The notes under the pieces were generated by a model. It was given only the letters and a program-made list of their open reading frames with translations. It was not told where the DNA came from and did no database searches. Source: SXOA01 sp046593355 (GTDB taxonomy: Bacteria > Planctomycetota > Planctomycetia > Pirellulales > Pirellulaceae). Taken from it: a stretch of DNA of 64,000 bases. Positions 16,817 through 25,304 of the stretch are shown here, piece by piece. A program made the translations under genes and the position numbers. Numbering within the stretch: the first letter of the stretch is position 1; the number at the start of each line of letters is the position of its first letter. The stretch is from NCBI GenBank assembly GCA_046593355.1, contig JBKJNY010000242.1:107055-171054 (forward strand), in the 5' to 3' direction.

Positions 16817-16882
16817 ACACTGTGAATGACTACTCGGTGCAAAATCGTGACAGCAATATGCGTAAACCTTGCCGGTTGAACC

Positions 16883-17077
16883 CATGGCGGCGTGACCATC
16901 AGCACCAGCAATGTGGCCATCAATCCTACCGACCTGTCGACCGCGACGGCCGGCAGCCCGGTAACAGTTACCGTCTCGGTTCCTTTTAGTCAAGTTAGCT
17001 GGCTTCCCTCGCCAATGTTTCTAGGAAGCCGACAGATGACCGCTTCCACGGTCATGCGCCGCGAGGCTGTGAATTAG
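16883..17077 (+). pseudogene. Remnant of a TadE/TadG-like pseudopilin (C-terminus only)
   Basis: In the frame opened by the TGA at 16877 the text reads HGGVTISTSNVAINPTDLST...VTVTVSVPFSQVSWLPS...LTAS-like TASTVMRRE. This is the C-terminal beta segment of planctomycete TadE-like proteins. The N-terminal membrane helix and about half the protein are missing, because only 66 bases separate it from the prepilin peptidase stop. A GTG at 16892 could give a 61-residue peptide, but without an anchor it is unlikely to work. Compact palindromic DNA follows at once. Confidence 0.7.
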
Positions 17078-17103
17078 GAAGAGTTTGACGAGTATCAGAC
17101 CAT

Positions 17104-17221
17104 GTAGGGTGCATAAGCGACGCGCCATGCACGCGTAATCGACGATGCCAGCAGGGTTGTTACTTCACCCTGCCTCCGGCATTCGCCGCGCGTGCATTTC
17201 GCTGGCGCTCATGCACCCTAC
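17104..17221. repeat. 118-base inverted-repeat element (GTAGGGTGCAT family)
   Basis: The left end is GTAGGGTGCATAAGCGACG and the right end CTGGCGCTCATGCACCCTAC, inverted copies of each other. A second internal pair (ATGCACGCG / CGCGTGCAT) continues the arms. It lies between the TadE remnant and cpaB and looks like a dispersed mobile palindrome inserted into the Tad operon. Confidence 0.7.
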
Positions 17222-17246
17222 GGCAAGATTAGCAAGGACCATTGCC

Positions 17247-18308
17247 ATGAAGATGAAGTCCCTGATTCTGATTGTCATCGCCCTGGGCTGCGGCCTGGTC
17301 GCCACCATTGGCATCAGCCAGGTGATGGAGCGGAGCTCCGGCGGCGGCACTGCCGCCATGCCGATGGAACAGATCCTGGTTGCCAAGGGAGACATCGATA
17401 TCGGCGCTACTCTGGATGCCAATTCCGTGGTATTGGAAGAGTGGCCGACGGTAAAAGTTCCCGAGGGCGCGATCCGATCGTTGGAAGAAGTAGAGGGGAA
17501 ATTTCCCCAAGTCCGTTTCTATAAAGGTGAGCCGATCCTGCAGGCAAAAATCTCGGACAAGAATCGTACCATCGCCGACCTGATTCCCGATGGTTATCGC
17601 ACTTCCACCATCAAGGTCGACGAAGACACGGTGATGGAGGGAATCGGGCCGGGCGATCGGGTCGACGTGATGGTGTTCCTCCGGAAGGGTGAGGGCATCC
17701 AGCAAACCGGCGTTTATCCCATCATCAAGAACGTGCGAGTTTTCTCCAAGGGTGCTCAGACCGAGCGAAACGTCGACGAAAAGGGAAAGGAAGTTCGCGC
17801 CCGAACCATCTCGCTGATGGTGAAACCGGCACAGGCCCAGGAAATCGCCTTGGCCTCCGAAATGGGACGCATCCGCCTGGCTCTCCGCAATCCCAAAGAT
17901 GACCCGGCGGACGACAAGGAAGAGGTCGTTCCGCTTTCCGAATTGCTCAACGGCAAGGCAGTCAATGGCGATGACAAGAAAACCGCTGCCAACACCGGCA
18001 CGAATGACCTGCTCTCCGAACTCCGAAATGCCCTCCCGTCCAAGGATCCCGTCAGCCCCCTGGTAGCCCCCACGCCCGCTCTCGCCGCCTTTGTGATGAC
18101 GGTGCAGACTCCCAACGAAATCAAGTCCTATCAATGGGGCGACCTCAACGCTCTGCCGACGGAGACCGTCATGCTATCCCTGGGTGCTAGCGGCACCGCG
18201 GCTCCCGCGCCCCTGTCGTCCCCGCTCGATACGGCTCCTCGCTCCCCCCCGGTGAAGGTGGAGGGTGGTAGCACGGGCTCCGGGGAAGAACCCGCGCAGG
18301 ATCGCTAG
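17247..18308 (+). CDS. cpaB: Flp pilus assembly protein CpaB (RcpC)
   Basis: The ATG at 17247, with AAGGA upstream, is chosen because a membrane anchor follows directly (LILIVIALGCGLVATIGISQV). An SAF domain lies at about 45-110 (ILVAKGDIDIGATLD...FYKGEPILQAKI), and the conserved RcpC body at about 115-220 (GPGDRVDVMVFLR, VFSKG). The C-terminal third is low in conservation and Pro/Ser-rich. CpaB acts in the periplasm at the secretin of the Tad pilus. The gene precedes the secretin gene by 99 bases. Confidence 0.92.
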   Translation: MKMKSLILIVIALGCGLVATIGISQVMERSSGGGTAAMPMEQILVAKGDIDIGATLDANSVVLEEWPTVKVPEGAIRSLEEVEGKFPQVRFYKGEPILQAKISDKNRTIADLIPDGYRTSTIKVDEDTVMEGIGPGDRVDVMVFLRKGEGIQQTGVYPIIKNVRVFSKGAQTERNVDEKGKEVRARTISLMVKPAQAQEIALASEMGRIRLALRNPKDDPADDKEEVVPLSELLNGKAVNGDDKKTAANTGTNDLLSELRNALPSKDPVSPLVAPTPALAAFVMTVQTPNEIKSYQWGDLNALPTETVMLSLGASGTAAPAPLSSPLDTAPRSPPVKVEGGSTGSGEEPAQDR

Positions 18309-18407
18309 TGGCGGAATTTGCGAAACAAACGCAACGTTCGCTACAAGACTGACCGAAGGTAGATAAGGACGCATCGCGCCAGACCCATTTTCGCAAGGAA
18401 GACAAGG

Positions 18408-20075
18408 ATGTCGACCGTTTACGCTTTCCGCTTGCGCGCCGTACAGGCCCTCTGCTGCCTGGGAATGGCCTTGGCCTGCCCCACTCTGCTCTTCGCTCAG
18501 AAGGATAACAACGCCCCGGGCGTGAAGTTCAAAGTCCTGGGCGAGTCCGAGCGGATGACCATGATTGTCAACACCAGCCGCATCGTGGAATTTCCATTTG
18601 AAGTCCCCAAGATGCTGGTGAACAACCCCGACCTGGTCCGCGTCATTCCGCTCTCCCCCAAGTCCATTCAAGTCTCCGCCCTCAAGCAGGGAACCACGCA
18701 GCTCAATGTCTGGAGCACGGACGACACCATCACGTCCATCGACATTGTCATCAATGGCGACGTGCAAGAGCTGGAAGGTGTGCTGAAAAACGAGTTTCCC
18801 GAAGCCGCCCTCCGCCTGCGGACGCTCAACAGCAGCCTGCACATATCCGGCTTTGTCCCCAAAGCCGAGTCTGTTTCGCAGATCGTCCGGATTGCCCAGG
18901 ACTACTTCCCCAGCGTCATCAACGGGATGACGGTCGGCGGCGTGCAGCAAGTCGTGCTGCACGTGAAGGTGATGGAAGTCTCGCGGACGAAGCTCCGCAG
19001 CCTGGGCTTTGATTGGGCCAACATTTCCAGTAACGGATTTGTGGTGCAAGGGGCTTCCAGCCTGGCCGCCTCGAACGCGACCGGGTTCCCGCTCGGTGCC
19101 AGCACGTTCCGTTTCGGAATCGCGGATGGCTCCAACAACTTTCAGGGTTTTCTCGAAGCCCTGGAGCGGAACAACCTGGCAACGCTCCTGTCGGAACCGA
19201 CCTTGACCACGGTCAGCGGCCGGCCCGCCAGCTTCAATGTCGGCGGCCAAATTCCGATTCCCGTGCCGCAGGCGCTGGGCGTGACCACCATCGAATATCG
19301 CGAATTCGGCACTCGGATCGATTTCGTTCCCATCGTCCTCGGCAACGGCAAAGTGCGCCTCGACGTGCGAGCCGAAGTCACCGAGGTCGATCCCAGCATC
19401 AGTGCGGCCGTTGGCGCCGGCACCGTTCCTGGCTTCCGCAGCCGCAACGCGGAGACCGGCGCTGAAATGAAGACCGGACAAACGATGGCAATCGCCGGGC
19501 TCGTGTTCAACAAAAAGGACGCCTCGGTCCGCGGCTTTCCCTGGTTGATGGATATGCCTTGGGCCGGAGCCGCCTTCCGCCGCACCAGCCATACGGAGAA
19601 CGAGCTGGAGCTGATCATCATGGTCACACCGGAGTTCAGCGAAGCGATGGATGCCAGCGAAGTTCCCCCTTGCGGCCCCGGCCAGCTTTCCGCCTCCCCC
19701 ACCGACGTGGAGCTGTACTATCGCGGCTACCTGGAAGTCCCCAAGCCTTGCGGCAACGGCAACAGCCCTCCGGGTTTCCAGGGCAACGGCAAGGGACATG
19801 GACATGAAGAGCTGCCCGCACCGGTCACCAATGGCGGACAGAGCGCCCGCCGCCCCACCCCTGCCCAGCCCGCCGCCTATCCGCCGCTCCGCACCGCGCA
19901 GCAGCCCAGGACCGCTGCCATCGGCACAGGCGCTACGCCCGCCAAGACTGTCTCTGCTTCGCAAAACAGGACCAGTCCGACTAATGCGAGCAATCCAGCC
20001 GCCGGCGTGCCAAAACCTTCCGCGGGGGCCAAGCCAAAACTCATCGGCCCGCTGGGATATGACGATTTAAGATAG
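18408..20075 (+). CDS. cpaC: Tad pilus secretin (CpaC/RcpA)
   Basis: A signal peptide (ALCCLGMALACPTLLFAQ) is followed by the pilus-assembly N-terminal domain (about 35-130, with SRIVEFPFEVPKMLVNNPDL) and the secretin beta domain (about 190-410). Secretin motifs include LSEPTLTTVSGRPASFNVGGQIPIP and VEIDVRAEV-type text KVRLDVRAEVTEVDPS. It forms the outer-membrane pore for Flp pili. The last 140 residues are Pro/Ala/Thr-rich tail and not conserved in the family. Spacing to cpaE (67 bases) supports one operon. Confidence 0.93.
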   Translation: MSTVYAFRLRAVQALCCLGMALACPTLLFAQKDNNAPGVKFKVLGESERMTMIVNTSRIVEFPFEVPKMLVNNPDLVRVIPLSPKSIQVSALKQGTTQLNVWSTDDTITSIDIVINGDVQELEGVLKNEFPEAALRLRTLNSSLHISGFVPKAESVSQIVRIAQDYFPSVINGMTVGGVQQVVLHVKVMEVSRTKLRSLGFDWANISSNGFVVQGASSLAASNATGFPLGASTFRFGIADGSNNFQGFLEALERNNLATLLSEPTLTTVSGRPASFNVGGQIPIPVPQALGVTTIEYREFGTRIDFVPIVLGNGKVRLDVRAEVTEVDPSISAAVGAGTVPGFRSRNAETGAEMKTGQTMAIAGLVFNKKDASVRGFPWLMDMPWAGAAFRRTSHTENELELIIMVTPEFSEAMDASEVPPCGPGQLSASPTDVELYYRGYLEVPKPCGNGNSPPGFQGNGKGHGHEELPAPVTNGGQSARRPTPAQPAAYPPLRTAQQPRTAAIGTGATPAKTVSASQNRTSPTNASNPAAGVPKPSAGAKPKLIGPLGYDDLR

Positions 20076-20142
20076 TGAGCGGATGCTAGCTAAGGATGGG
20101 CAGCGCTGCTCTGCCCTGCCCTCTTCACGCAGATTGACCCCG

Positions 20143-21369
20143 ATGAGCAACGTCCTTCGGCTGGCGATCGTCGACCCGAGCGACACTTCCCGCAACTCCA
20201 TCAAAAACATGCTGCTGGGCATGGAGGTGGTGTGGCTGGAAGCGGAGTGCTCGCGCTACGAGTTCTTCGCCGACGTCGTCGCCCAGACCAATCCGGACAT
20301 TGGCGTTATCTGCCTGGACGCGAACCCCGAAAAGGGGCTCAAGCTCATGGAGTCGCTTCGGGAGAGCGCTCCGGAATGCAACATCCTCGTCGTCAGCGGC
20401 ACCTCCGACGGCCAGGTGATTCTGCGGGCTATGCGGGCCGGCGCCAAGGAGTTCCTCACCCAGCCGCTGCGCGTGGAAGATCTGGTGGCGGCCCTGGACC
20501 GCATCGGCGCCGTGAAGTTCGGCACCGGGACAGGAGGCGGCCGGAGCTCGCAGGTCATCGCCATCGCGGGCACCACCGGCGGCGTGGGTTCGACCAGCCT
20601 GGCAGTAAATCTGGGCTGCATCCTGGCGCAGGAAAAGCGGAACTCCGTGGTGCTGCTGGACCTCGACTTGTCGCTCGGCGATGCGGACGTGTTCCTCGAC
20701 ACGATTCCCGATTACACCATCGTGGACGTCGCCCAGAACATCACCCGCCTCGACATCCAGCTCCTCAAGAAGTCGCTGTCCAAACACTCCAGCGGCCTGT
20801 ATCTGTTGCCGCGGCCGGTGCAGCTCCAGGACATTCCCCTGATTACCCCGGACGATTTCACCCGGGTGCTGGGGCTCTTCAAGGCGACCTTCTCGCACCT
20901 GATCCTGGACCTCTCCAAGAGCTACAGCCCGCTGGACATCGCCGCGCTCAAGGCAGCCAAGGACGTGCTCCTCGTCACGCAGCTCGACCTGCCGTGCCTG
21001 CGGAACGTCGTGCGGCTGCTGATGTCGTTCAACGAAATCGAAGGGCTCAAAGAGAAGGTGAAGATCATCGTCAATCGCGTCGGCCTGGATGCCGGGCAAA
21101 TCAGCCTGAAGCGGGCTCAGGAGACGATGGGGCGGGAGATTTTCTGGCAGCTCCCCAACGACTACCGCACGATGGTCGAAATCCGCAACAACGGCGTGTC
21201 GCTCATCGAGCACAACCCCAAAGCCGGCATCACCCAGGCCATTTCTACCCTCGCCGACATGCTGACCAAGGACGACGCCACCCGCGAAGGGGAAGCCGCC
21301 GCTGCGGCCGGCAAGGGAACCGGCTGGTTCAAATACTTCGGCATGGGCAAGGCCAAGAGCGGAAAGTAG
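20143..21369 (+). CDS. cpaE: CpaE/TadZ-like pilus localisation ATPase
   Basis: I start at the ATG at 20143, since conserved text begins there (LRLAIVDPSDTSRNSIKNML). Residues 1-125 form a receiver-like domain without a clear phosphorylatable Asp context, as in TadZ. Residues 135-390 form a MinD/ParA-type ATPase. Its Walker A is GTTGGVGSTSLA, where the usual lysine after GVG is Ser, a known feature of many CpaE proteins. VVLLDLDLSLGDADVFLD is the A' and switch I region. TadZ/CpaE places the pilus machinery. The expected cpaF/tadA ATPase and tadBC platform genes do not follow; the operon ends here. Confidence 0.92.
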   Translation: MSNVLRLAIVDPSDTSRNSIKNMLLGMEVVWLEAECSRYEFFADVVAQTNPDIGVICLDANPEKGLKLMESLRESAPECNILVVSGTSDGQVILRAMRAGAKEFLTQPLRVEDLVAALDRIGAVKFGTGTGGGRSSQVIAIAGTTGGVGSTSLAVNLGCILAQEKRNSVVLLDLDLSLGDADVFLDTIPDYTIVDVAQNITRLDIQLLKKSLSKHSSGLYLLPRPVQLQDIPLITPDDFTRVLGLFKATFSHLILDLSKSYSPLDIAALKAAKDVLLVTQLDLPCLRNVVRLLMSFNEIEGLKEKVKIIVNRVGLDAGQISLKRAQETMGREIFWQLPNDYRTMVEIRNNGVSLIEHNPKAGITQAISTLADMLTKDDATREGEAAAAAGKGTGWFKYFGMGKAKSGK

Positions 21370-21731
21370 CCCGCTCGTAGTAACCCGCTTCAGCGGTTTC
21401 ACTGAATCGATCCCACCAAAAAAGCTTTTGGCGAAAAACTCCTGGCCTCGGCTTGCGCAAGTCCTTTCTACTCCGCGACTTATCAAAAGCACTCCGCGGC
21501 CTTTTTCACCACCCCCTCCTCGGAAGTGGGGATTTGGTGGCTTTGCCCAAAAACCTCATCTCGGATACAGGATCTAGAAGCTGGCAGCCGCTGCTATCGC
21601 AACAGATTGGGGATGCACTTGGGGTTTTGGGCAACGCCGGGTGTCCGTGGCTCATCCCATCGTAATATGGACCTGACCCGAATGGCGTTAAGCGTCGTGT
21701 GATGCCCATGCGTTCTTCCGCACGGCCAATT
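21370..21731. other. Intergenic region after cpaE
   Basis: About 360 bases without a supported gene. A GTAGTAACCCGCTTCAGCGG-type short palindromic word (about 21378-21400) follows the cpaE stop. A small open frame at 21453-21665 has no ribosome site or recognisable content. Confidence 0.5.
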
Positions 21732-21932
21732 GGAATCCCGCAGAATTCCGAAAAAATTGCATGAGGCTTGATGCGCTAGGGCCGGAAATTGGCATTCCTA
21801 AGAGGTAGAGAAATTCCATCCCAACGTGAAAGGTCGGGTTGGGATTTGGCATTCATTAGGTAGGAAGATGTCAGCCAGCACTGGAACGTCCCGTGCCGGC
21901 GGTCGCCGTTCGTTGTTGCAAAGGATCCAGTC
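21732..21932 (+). promoter_or_regulatory. Structured 5' leader, repeated upstream of the next gene
   Basis: The box TTGGCATTC-T-AGGTAG occurs at 21789 and again at 21846. The second is preceded by an 8-bp hairpin (ATCCCAAC/GTTGGGAT) and followed by AGGAAGAT, then a GCACTGG...CCCGTGC hairpin and GCGGTC. It ends in AAAGGATCCAGTCATG. The same arrangement occurs before the gene at 25305 with a different stem sequence. It matches no riboswitch I know. Confidence 0.6.
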
Positions 21933-24900
21933 ATGTCGAAAAATCGCAAGCAGTCGTCGAGCCGTGTGGTGCGTCGCGGTGGATCACGCGGTCAAAACAA
22001 TCGGCCGCTGGGATTTGAACCGCTCGAGGATCGTAGGTTGCTTGCCAGCGTGATTGTCGGGGAATCGACCTTCGATCCGGAAGTGTTCGGCCAAAACATC
22101 AGCTCGGCTCTCGATTTCAACATCGTCGGCTACGCCTACGCTGTCAACCACAACGGCAACGCTGTGGTGAGCGCGGGCACTGGCGGGTTGTACGGCCCAG
22201 ATGAGGGCCGGGCGCGCACCTTGGCGGATAGCCCTGAGACCGTCTTCGAAACGGGCACGCGGATCGAAATCAACAGCGTGTCGAAGATCATCACCACCGT
22301 CGCCGTCCTGCATCTGCTGGAAAGCGAGTACGACGATCTGGACGCCATGCTCAGCACGCCCATTTCGCAGTTCCTGCCGGCGGATTGGACCATTGGGACC
22401 AACGTCGACTTGATTACGGTTCGCCACCTGCTGACGCACACCAGCGGATGGGTGGAAGATTCATCGAACGCGATCGGCGTCAATTTTGAGGGCTTCGGCA
22501 ATAACAACTTCCAGAACCTGCGCGCCCTGGTGGCCGCCGACCTGGGCACACCGACCGGCACTCTGCCGGGCGGCAGCCCGGCGTTCGCGCGCAGCTATAG
22601 CAACGCCAATTTCTCGCTGCTCGCCAAGATGATCCCGTACATGCCGCCCGACGACGGCGTGAGGGAATTTCTGGACGCGATCTCGCTCAATTTTCCGGAA
22701 TCCGCAGATGCCATATTCGGCTCTTTGTACAGCCAATATGTTCAGGATAACATCCTCACGCCCTCCGGCATTGTCAACCCGACCATGAACGTCACGGGCG
22801 AGAACCCGGCCCTCGGGTATGTTTTTGCGGATGTGGCAGAGGATGTGGAATCGGCCGCCGGCAGGGCGCAGAACGACTACACGGACGTCGGCGGGGCGTT
22901 CGGCTGGAAGCTGTCGGCCCCCGAGTTGGCGCATTTCATGAACACCCTGCGCCACACCAATACCCTTCTCTCGGACACCGCCCGTGGCTTGATGAACAGT
23001 GAGGACTTTCTGTTGGGCTGGGCACCGAGCAGCGCCTCTGGGACAAATCCTTACGTGCTGTCTCCGTTGCAAGATGCGTTTGGCACGTATTACACCCACG
23101 GCGGCGCTGGCAGAGGCTTCCGGTCCGAAATCGTGATGTTCCCGGGCGATATCGACGTCGCCCTGGCGATGAATAGCTTTCAATCGGACGACGCCTTTCC
23201 CGAGGGCATCGGGGACCGTTTTGAATTCTTGAGGTTCGCGTACAGCAACGCCTGGACCGATTTGGTTATCCAGGGCGACAGCAACAGCAATTCCTTCGAG
23301 CTGCGCCTCAACGCGATCGATCCCAACCTGCTCGACTTGGTTGTGGACGACGAGCCGTTCCTCTCTTTCCGGATCGACGTTCTGCACTCTCTCGAGCTAC
23401 GTGGCCTGGGCGGCGACGACACTTTCTTCGTCGATGGTCTGCCCCACAACATCGAAGTGGTGCTGCAAGGCGGCACCGGCAACGACCTCTTCACCGTCCT
23501 CGATACCGACATTGGCGTGGTCCAGGGCGACGTCACCATCGACGGAGGCGAAGGTGCTGATTCGCTCGTGTTCAATGAAGGTTGGGTGTTCGGCGCCGCC
23601 ACCTACACGATCACAGACGGCACGACCGCCAAGTCATCCCGCGTCGGCCAGATTCATTACAACCGCCTGGAAGAGCTCACGGTGCACGGGGGCAACAGCG
23701 ACGACGCTATGTGCGTCTACTCCACCGGCAGCGGCGTCAGCGTAAGGGTCTTCGGCAATGCTGGCGACGACACAATCGAGGGCGGCCCTGCTGCCGACTT
23801 GCTGGACGGCGGCGACGGGAGCGACACGATCCAGGGCGGCTCGGGCAACGACACGATCTACGGCCGGGCCGGGGCCGATTTTATCGGCGGCTGGCTGGGC
23901 GATGACTTGATCTTGTGCGGCGAGGGCAACGACATCGCCAGCGGTGACGACGGCAACGATATCGTAGTTGGCGAAGCGGGCAATGACCTCGTGGCTGGCG
24001 GTGCAGGTAACGACACGGTCACTGGCGGCAGTGGCAACGACATCCTGGTCGGCGGCCTGTTCTCGGCCGGCGCGAGCGTGGTTGCCGAGACCGGCGACGA
24101 TTCGCTCGACGGCAGCGACGATGCGGACACTCTGTTCGGTGATAGCTGGGCGCTCGGCGCGCCGCTGGACTTTGGTTTCCTCGGCGGTGACGACACCATC
24201 CAAGGTGGCCCCGGCAACGACACCATTTACGGCCAGGCCGGGGCCGATTTTATCGGCGGCTGGCTGGGGGATGACTTGATCTTTGGCGGCCGCGGCAACG
24301 ATATCGCCAGCGGGGACCAAGGCAACGATGGGGTGCATGGCGAGTCGGGCAACGATCTCGTGGCCGGCGGCGACGGGAACGACACCGTCACCGGCGGCAG
24401 CGGCGACGACATCCTAGTCGGCGGCCTGTTCTCGGCCGGCGCTGCGGTCGTCGCCGAAACCGGCGACGATCTGCTCGAAGGTGGCAGCGGCGCTGACACT
24501 CTGTTCGGCGATAGCTGGGCGCTGGGCGCACCGCTGGACTTTGGAGTTATTGGTGGCAATGACACGCTGCGCGGCGGGACGGGCAACGATTTGGTCGTGG
24601 GCCAGAGCGGCAACGATGCATTGGCCGGTGGCGCGGGGAACGACACGCTGCTGGGCACCGATGGAAACGACCTGATACGTGGCGGCGGCGGCGACGATCA
24701 GGTTTGGGGTGGAAACGGACACGATCTGCTGCTCGGCGAAGGGGGCAACGACGCGCTCACCGGCGGCGACGGCCGCGACGTGCTCATCGGCGGGCTGAAC
24801 GCCGACACGCTCGACGGCGGCGCCGACGATGACATCCTGATCGCGGGGACGACCTCGTTCGACAACGACAACGCGGCCCTGGACCAAATCATGGCCGAGT

Positions 24901-25139
24901 GGACTTCCGCGCGGAGCTATCAATCGCGCGTGAAGAATCTCAAGGGGATCGGCAACGGACCCGACTTCGCCAACCGGCTCAATGGGAACGTGTTCCTCAA
25001 GACGAATGGTCGCAACGCGACGGTCTTCGACGATCTCGACAGCGACACCCTGACAGGTTCATTGGGCGATGACTGGTTCTTCTACGATCCGGCGGTGGAC
25101 CAGTTGATGGACTGGGTACCCGGCGAGAAGAAGAATTGA
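21933..25139 (+). CDS. LEPR-XLL secreted serine hydrolase (beta-lactamase fold) fused to RTX repeats
   Basis: The N-terminus carries LGFEPLEDRRLLAS. Residues about 45-410 form a class C beta-lactamase/esterase-like domain: SVSK (SxxK) in INSVSKIIT, YSN in SYSNANFSLLAKMI, and HGGAGRG near the third motif. Residues about 480-960 are RTX nonapeptides (GGxGxDxxx), which bind calcium and fold after export. A 123-residue unit is tandemly duplicated within them. The last 95 residues form a module shared with the RTX protein at 36616-38385. The hydrolase could act on peptides or esters at the cell surface; the substrate is unknown. The ATG at 21933 has AAAGGA eight bases upstream. Confidence 0.9.
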   Translation: MSKNRKQSSSRVVRRGGSRGQNNRPLGFEPLEDRRLLASVIVGESTFDPEVFGQNISSALDFNIVGYAYAVNHNGNAVVSAGTGGLYGPDEGRARTLADSPETVFETGTRIEINSVSKIITTVAVLHLLESEYDDLDAMLSTPISQFLPADWTIGTNVDLITVRHLLTHTSGWVEDSSNAIGVNFEGFGNNNFQNLRALVAADLGTPTGTLPGGSPAFARSYSNANFSLLAKMIPYMPPDDGVREFLDAISLNFPESADAIFGSLYSQYVQDNILTPSGIVNPTMNVTGENPALGYVFADVAEDVESAAGRAQNDYTDVGGAFGWKLSAPELAHFMNTLRHTNTLLSDTARGLMNSEDFLLGWAPSSASGTNPYVLSPLQDAFGTYYTHGGAGRGFRSEIVMFPGDIDVALAMNSFQSDDAFPEGIGDRFEFLRFAYSNAWTDLVIQGDSNSNSFELRLNAIDPNLLDLVVDDEPFLSFRIDVLHSLELRGLGGDDTFFVDGLPHNIEVVLQGGTGNDLFTVLDTDIGVVQGDVTIDGGEGADSLVFNEGWVFGAATYTITDGTTAKSSRVGQIHYNRLEELTVHGGNSDDAMCVYSTGSGVSVRVFGNAGDDTIEGGPAADLLDGGDGSDTIQGGSGNDTIYGRAGADFIGGWLGDDLILCGEGNDIASGDDGNDIVVGEAGNDLVAGGAGNDTVTGGSGNDILVGGLFSAGASVVAETGDDSLDGSDDADTLFGDSWALGAPLDFGFLGGDDTIQGGPGNDTIYGQAGADFIGGWLGDDLIFGGRGNDIASGDQGNDGVHGESGNDLVAGGDGNDTVTGGSGDDILVGGLFSAGAAVVAETGDDLLEGGSGADTLFGDSWALGAPLDFGVIGGNDTLRGGTGNDLVVGQSGNDALAGGAGNDTLLGTDGNDLIRGGGGDDQVWGGNGHDLLLGEGGNDALTGGDGRDVLIGGLNADTLDGGADDDILIAGTTSFDNDNAALDQIMAEWTSARSYQSRVKNLKGIGNGPDFANRLNGNVFLKTNGRNATVFDDLDSDTLTGSLGDDWFFYDPAVDQLMDWVPGEKKN

Positions 25140-25160
25140 CGGGCTTTGGGATTGCGATGC

Positions 25161-25304
25161 CGGGAATTCCGCGAAAACCGTGAAAAACTTGCCCCCGCGT
25201 GATGCGCGGGGGCCGAAAGTTGGCATTCATCAGGTAGGGAGATACGGCCCGCACTGGATTGGCCGGTGCGAGCGGTCCCCTCTTTTATTGGAAAGGCCCC
25301 AGAC
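25161..25304 (+). promoter_or_regulatory. Second copy of the structured 5' leader
   Basis: A 9-bp hairpin, GCCCCCGCG-TGATG-CGCGGGGGC (25191-25213), is followed by CCGAAAG, the box TTGGCATTCATCAGGTAGG (25220 on), a GCACTGG/CCGGTGC hairpin (25251-25269) and GCGGTC. It ends GGAAAGGCCCCAGACATG at the next gene. Parallels with the leader at 21732-21932 run over about 130 bases. Confidence 0.6.

Noticed and set aside
23760..24840. CRISPR-like regular repeats
   Set aside because: The periodicity is that of RTX codons (27 bases) within an open reading frame.
21732..25304. The shared leader as a GEMM-I c-di-GMP riboswitch, because of the AGGTAGG word
   Set aside because: It lacks GGCAAACC and the GCAAAGCC block, so only the leader at 15405-15500 meets the consensus.
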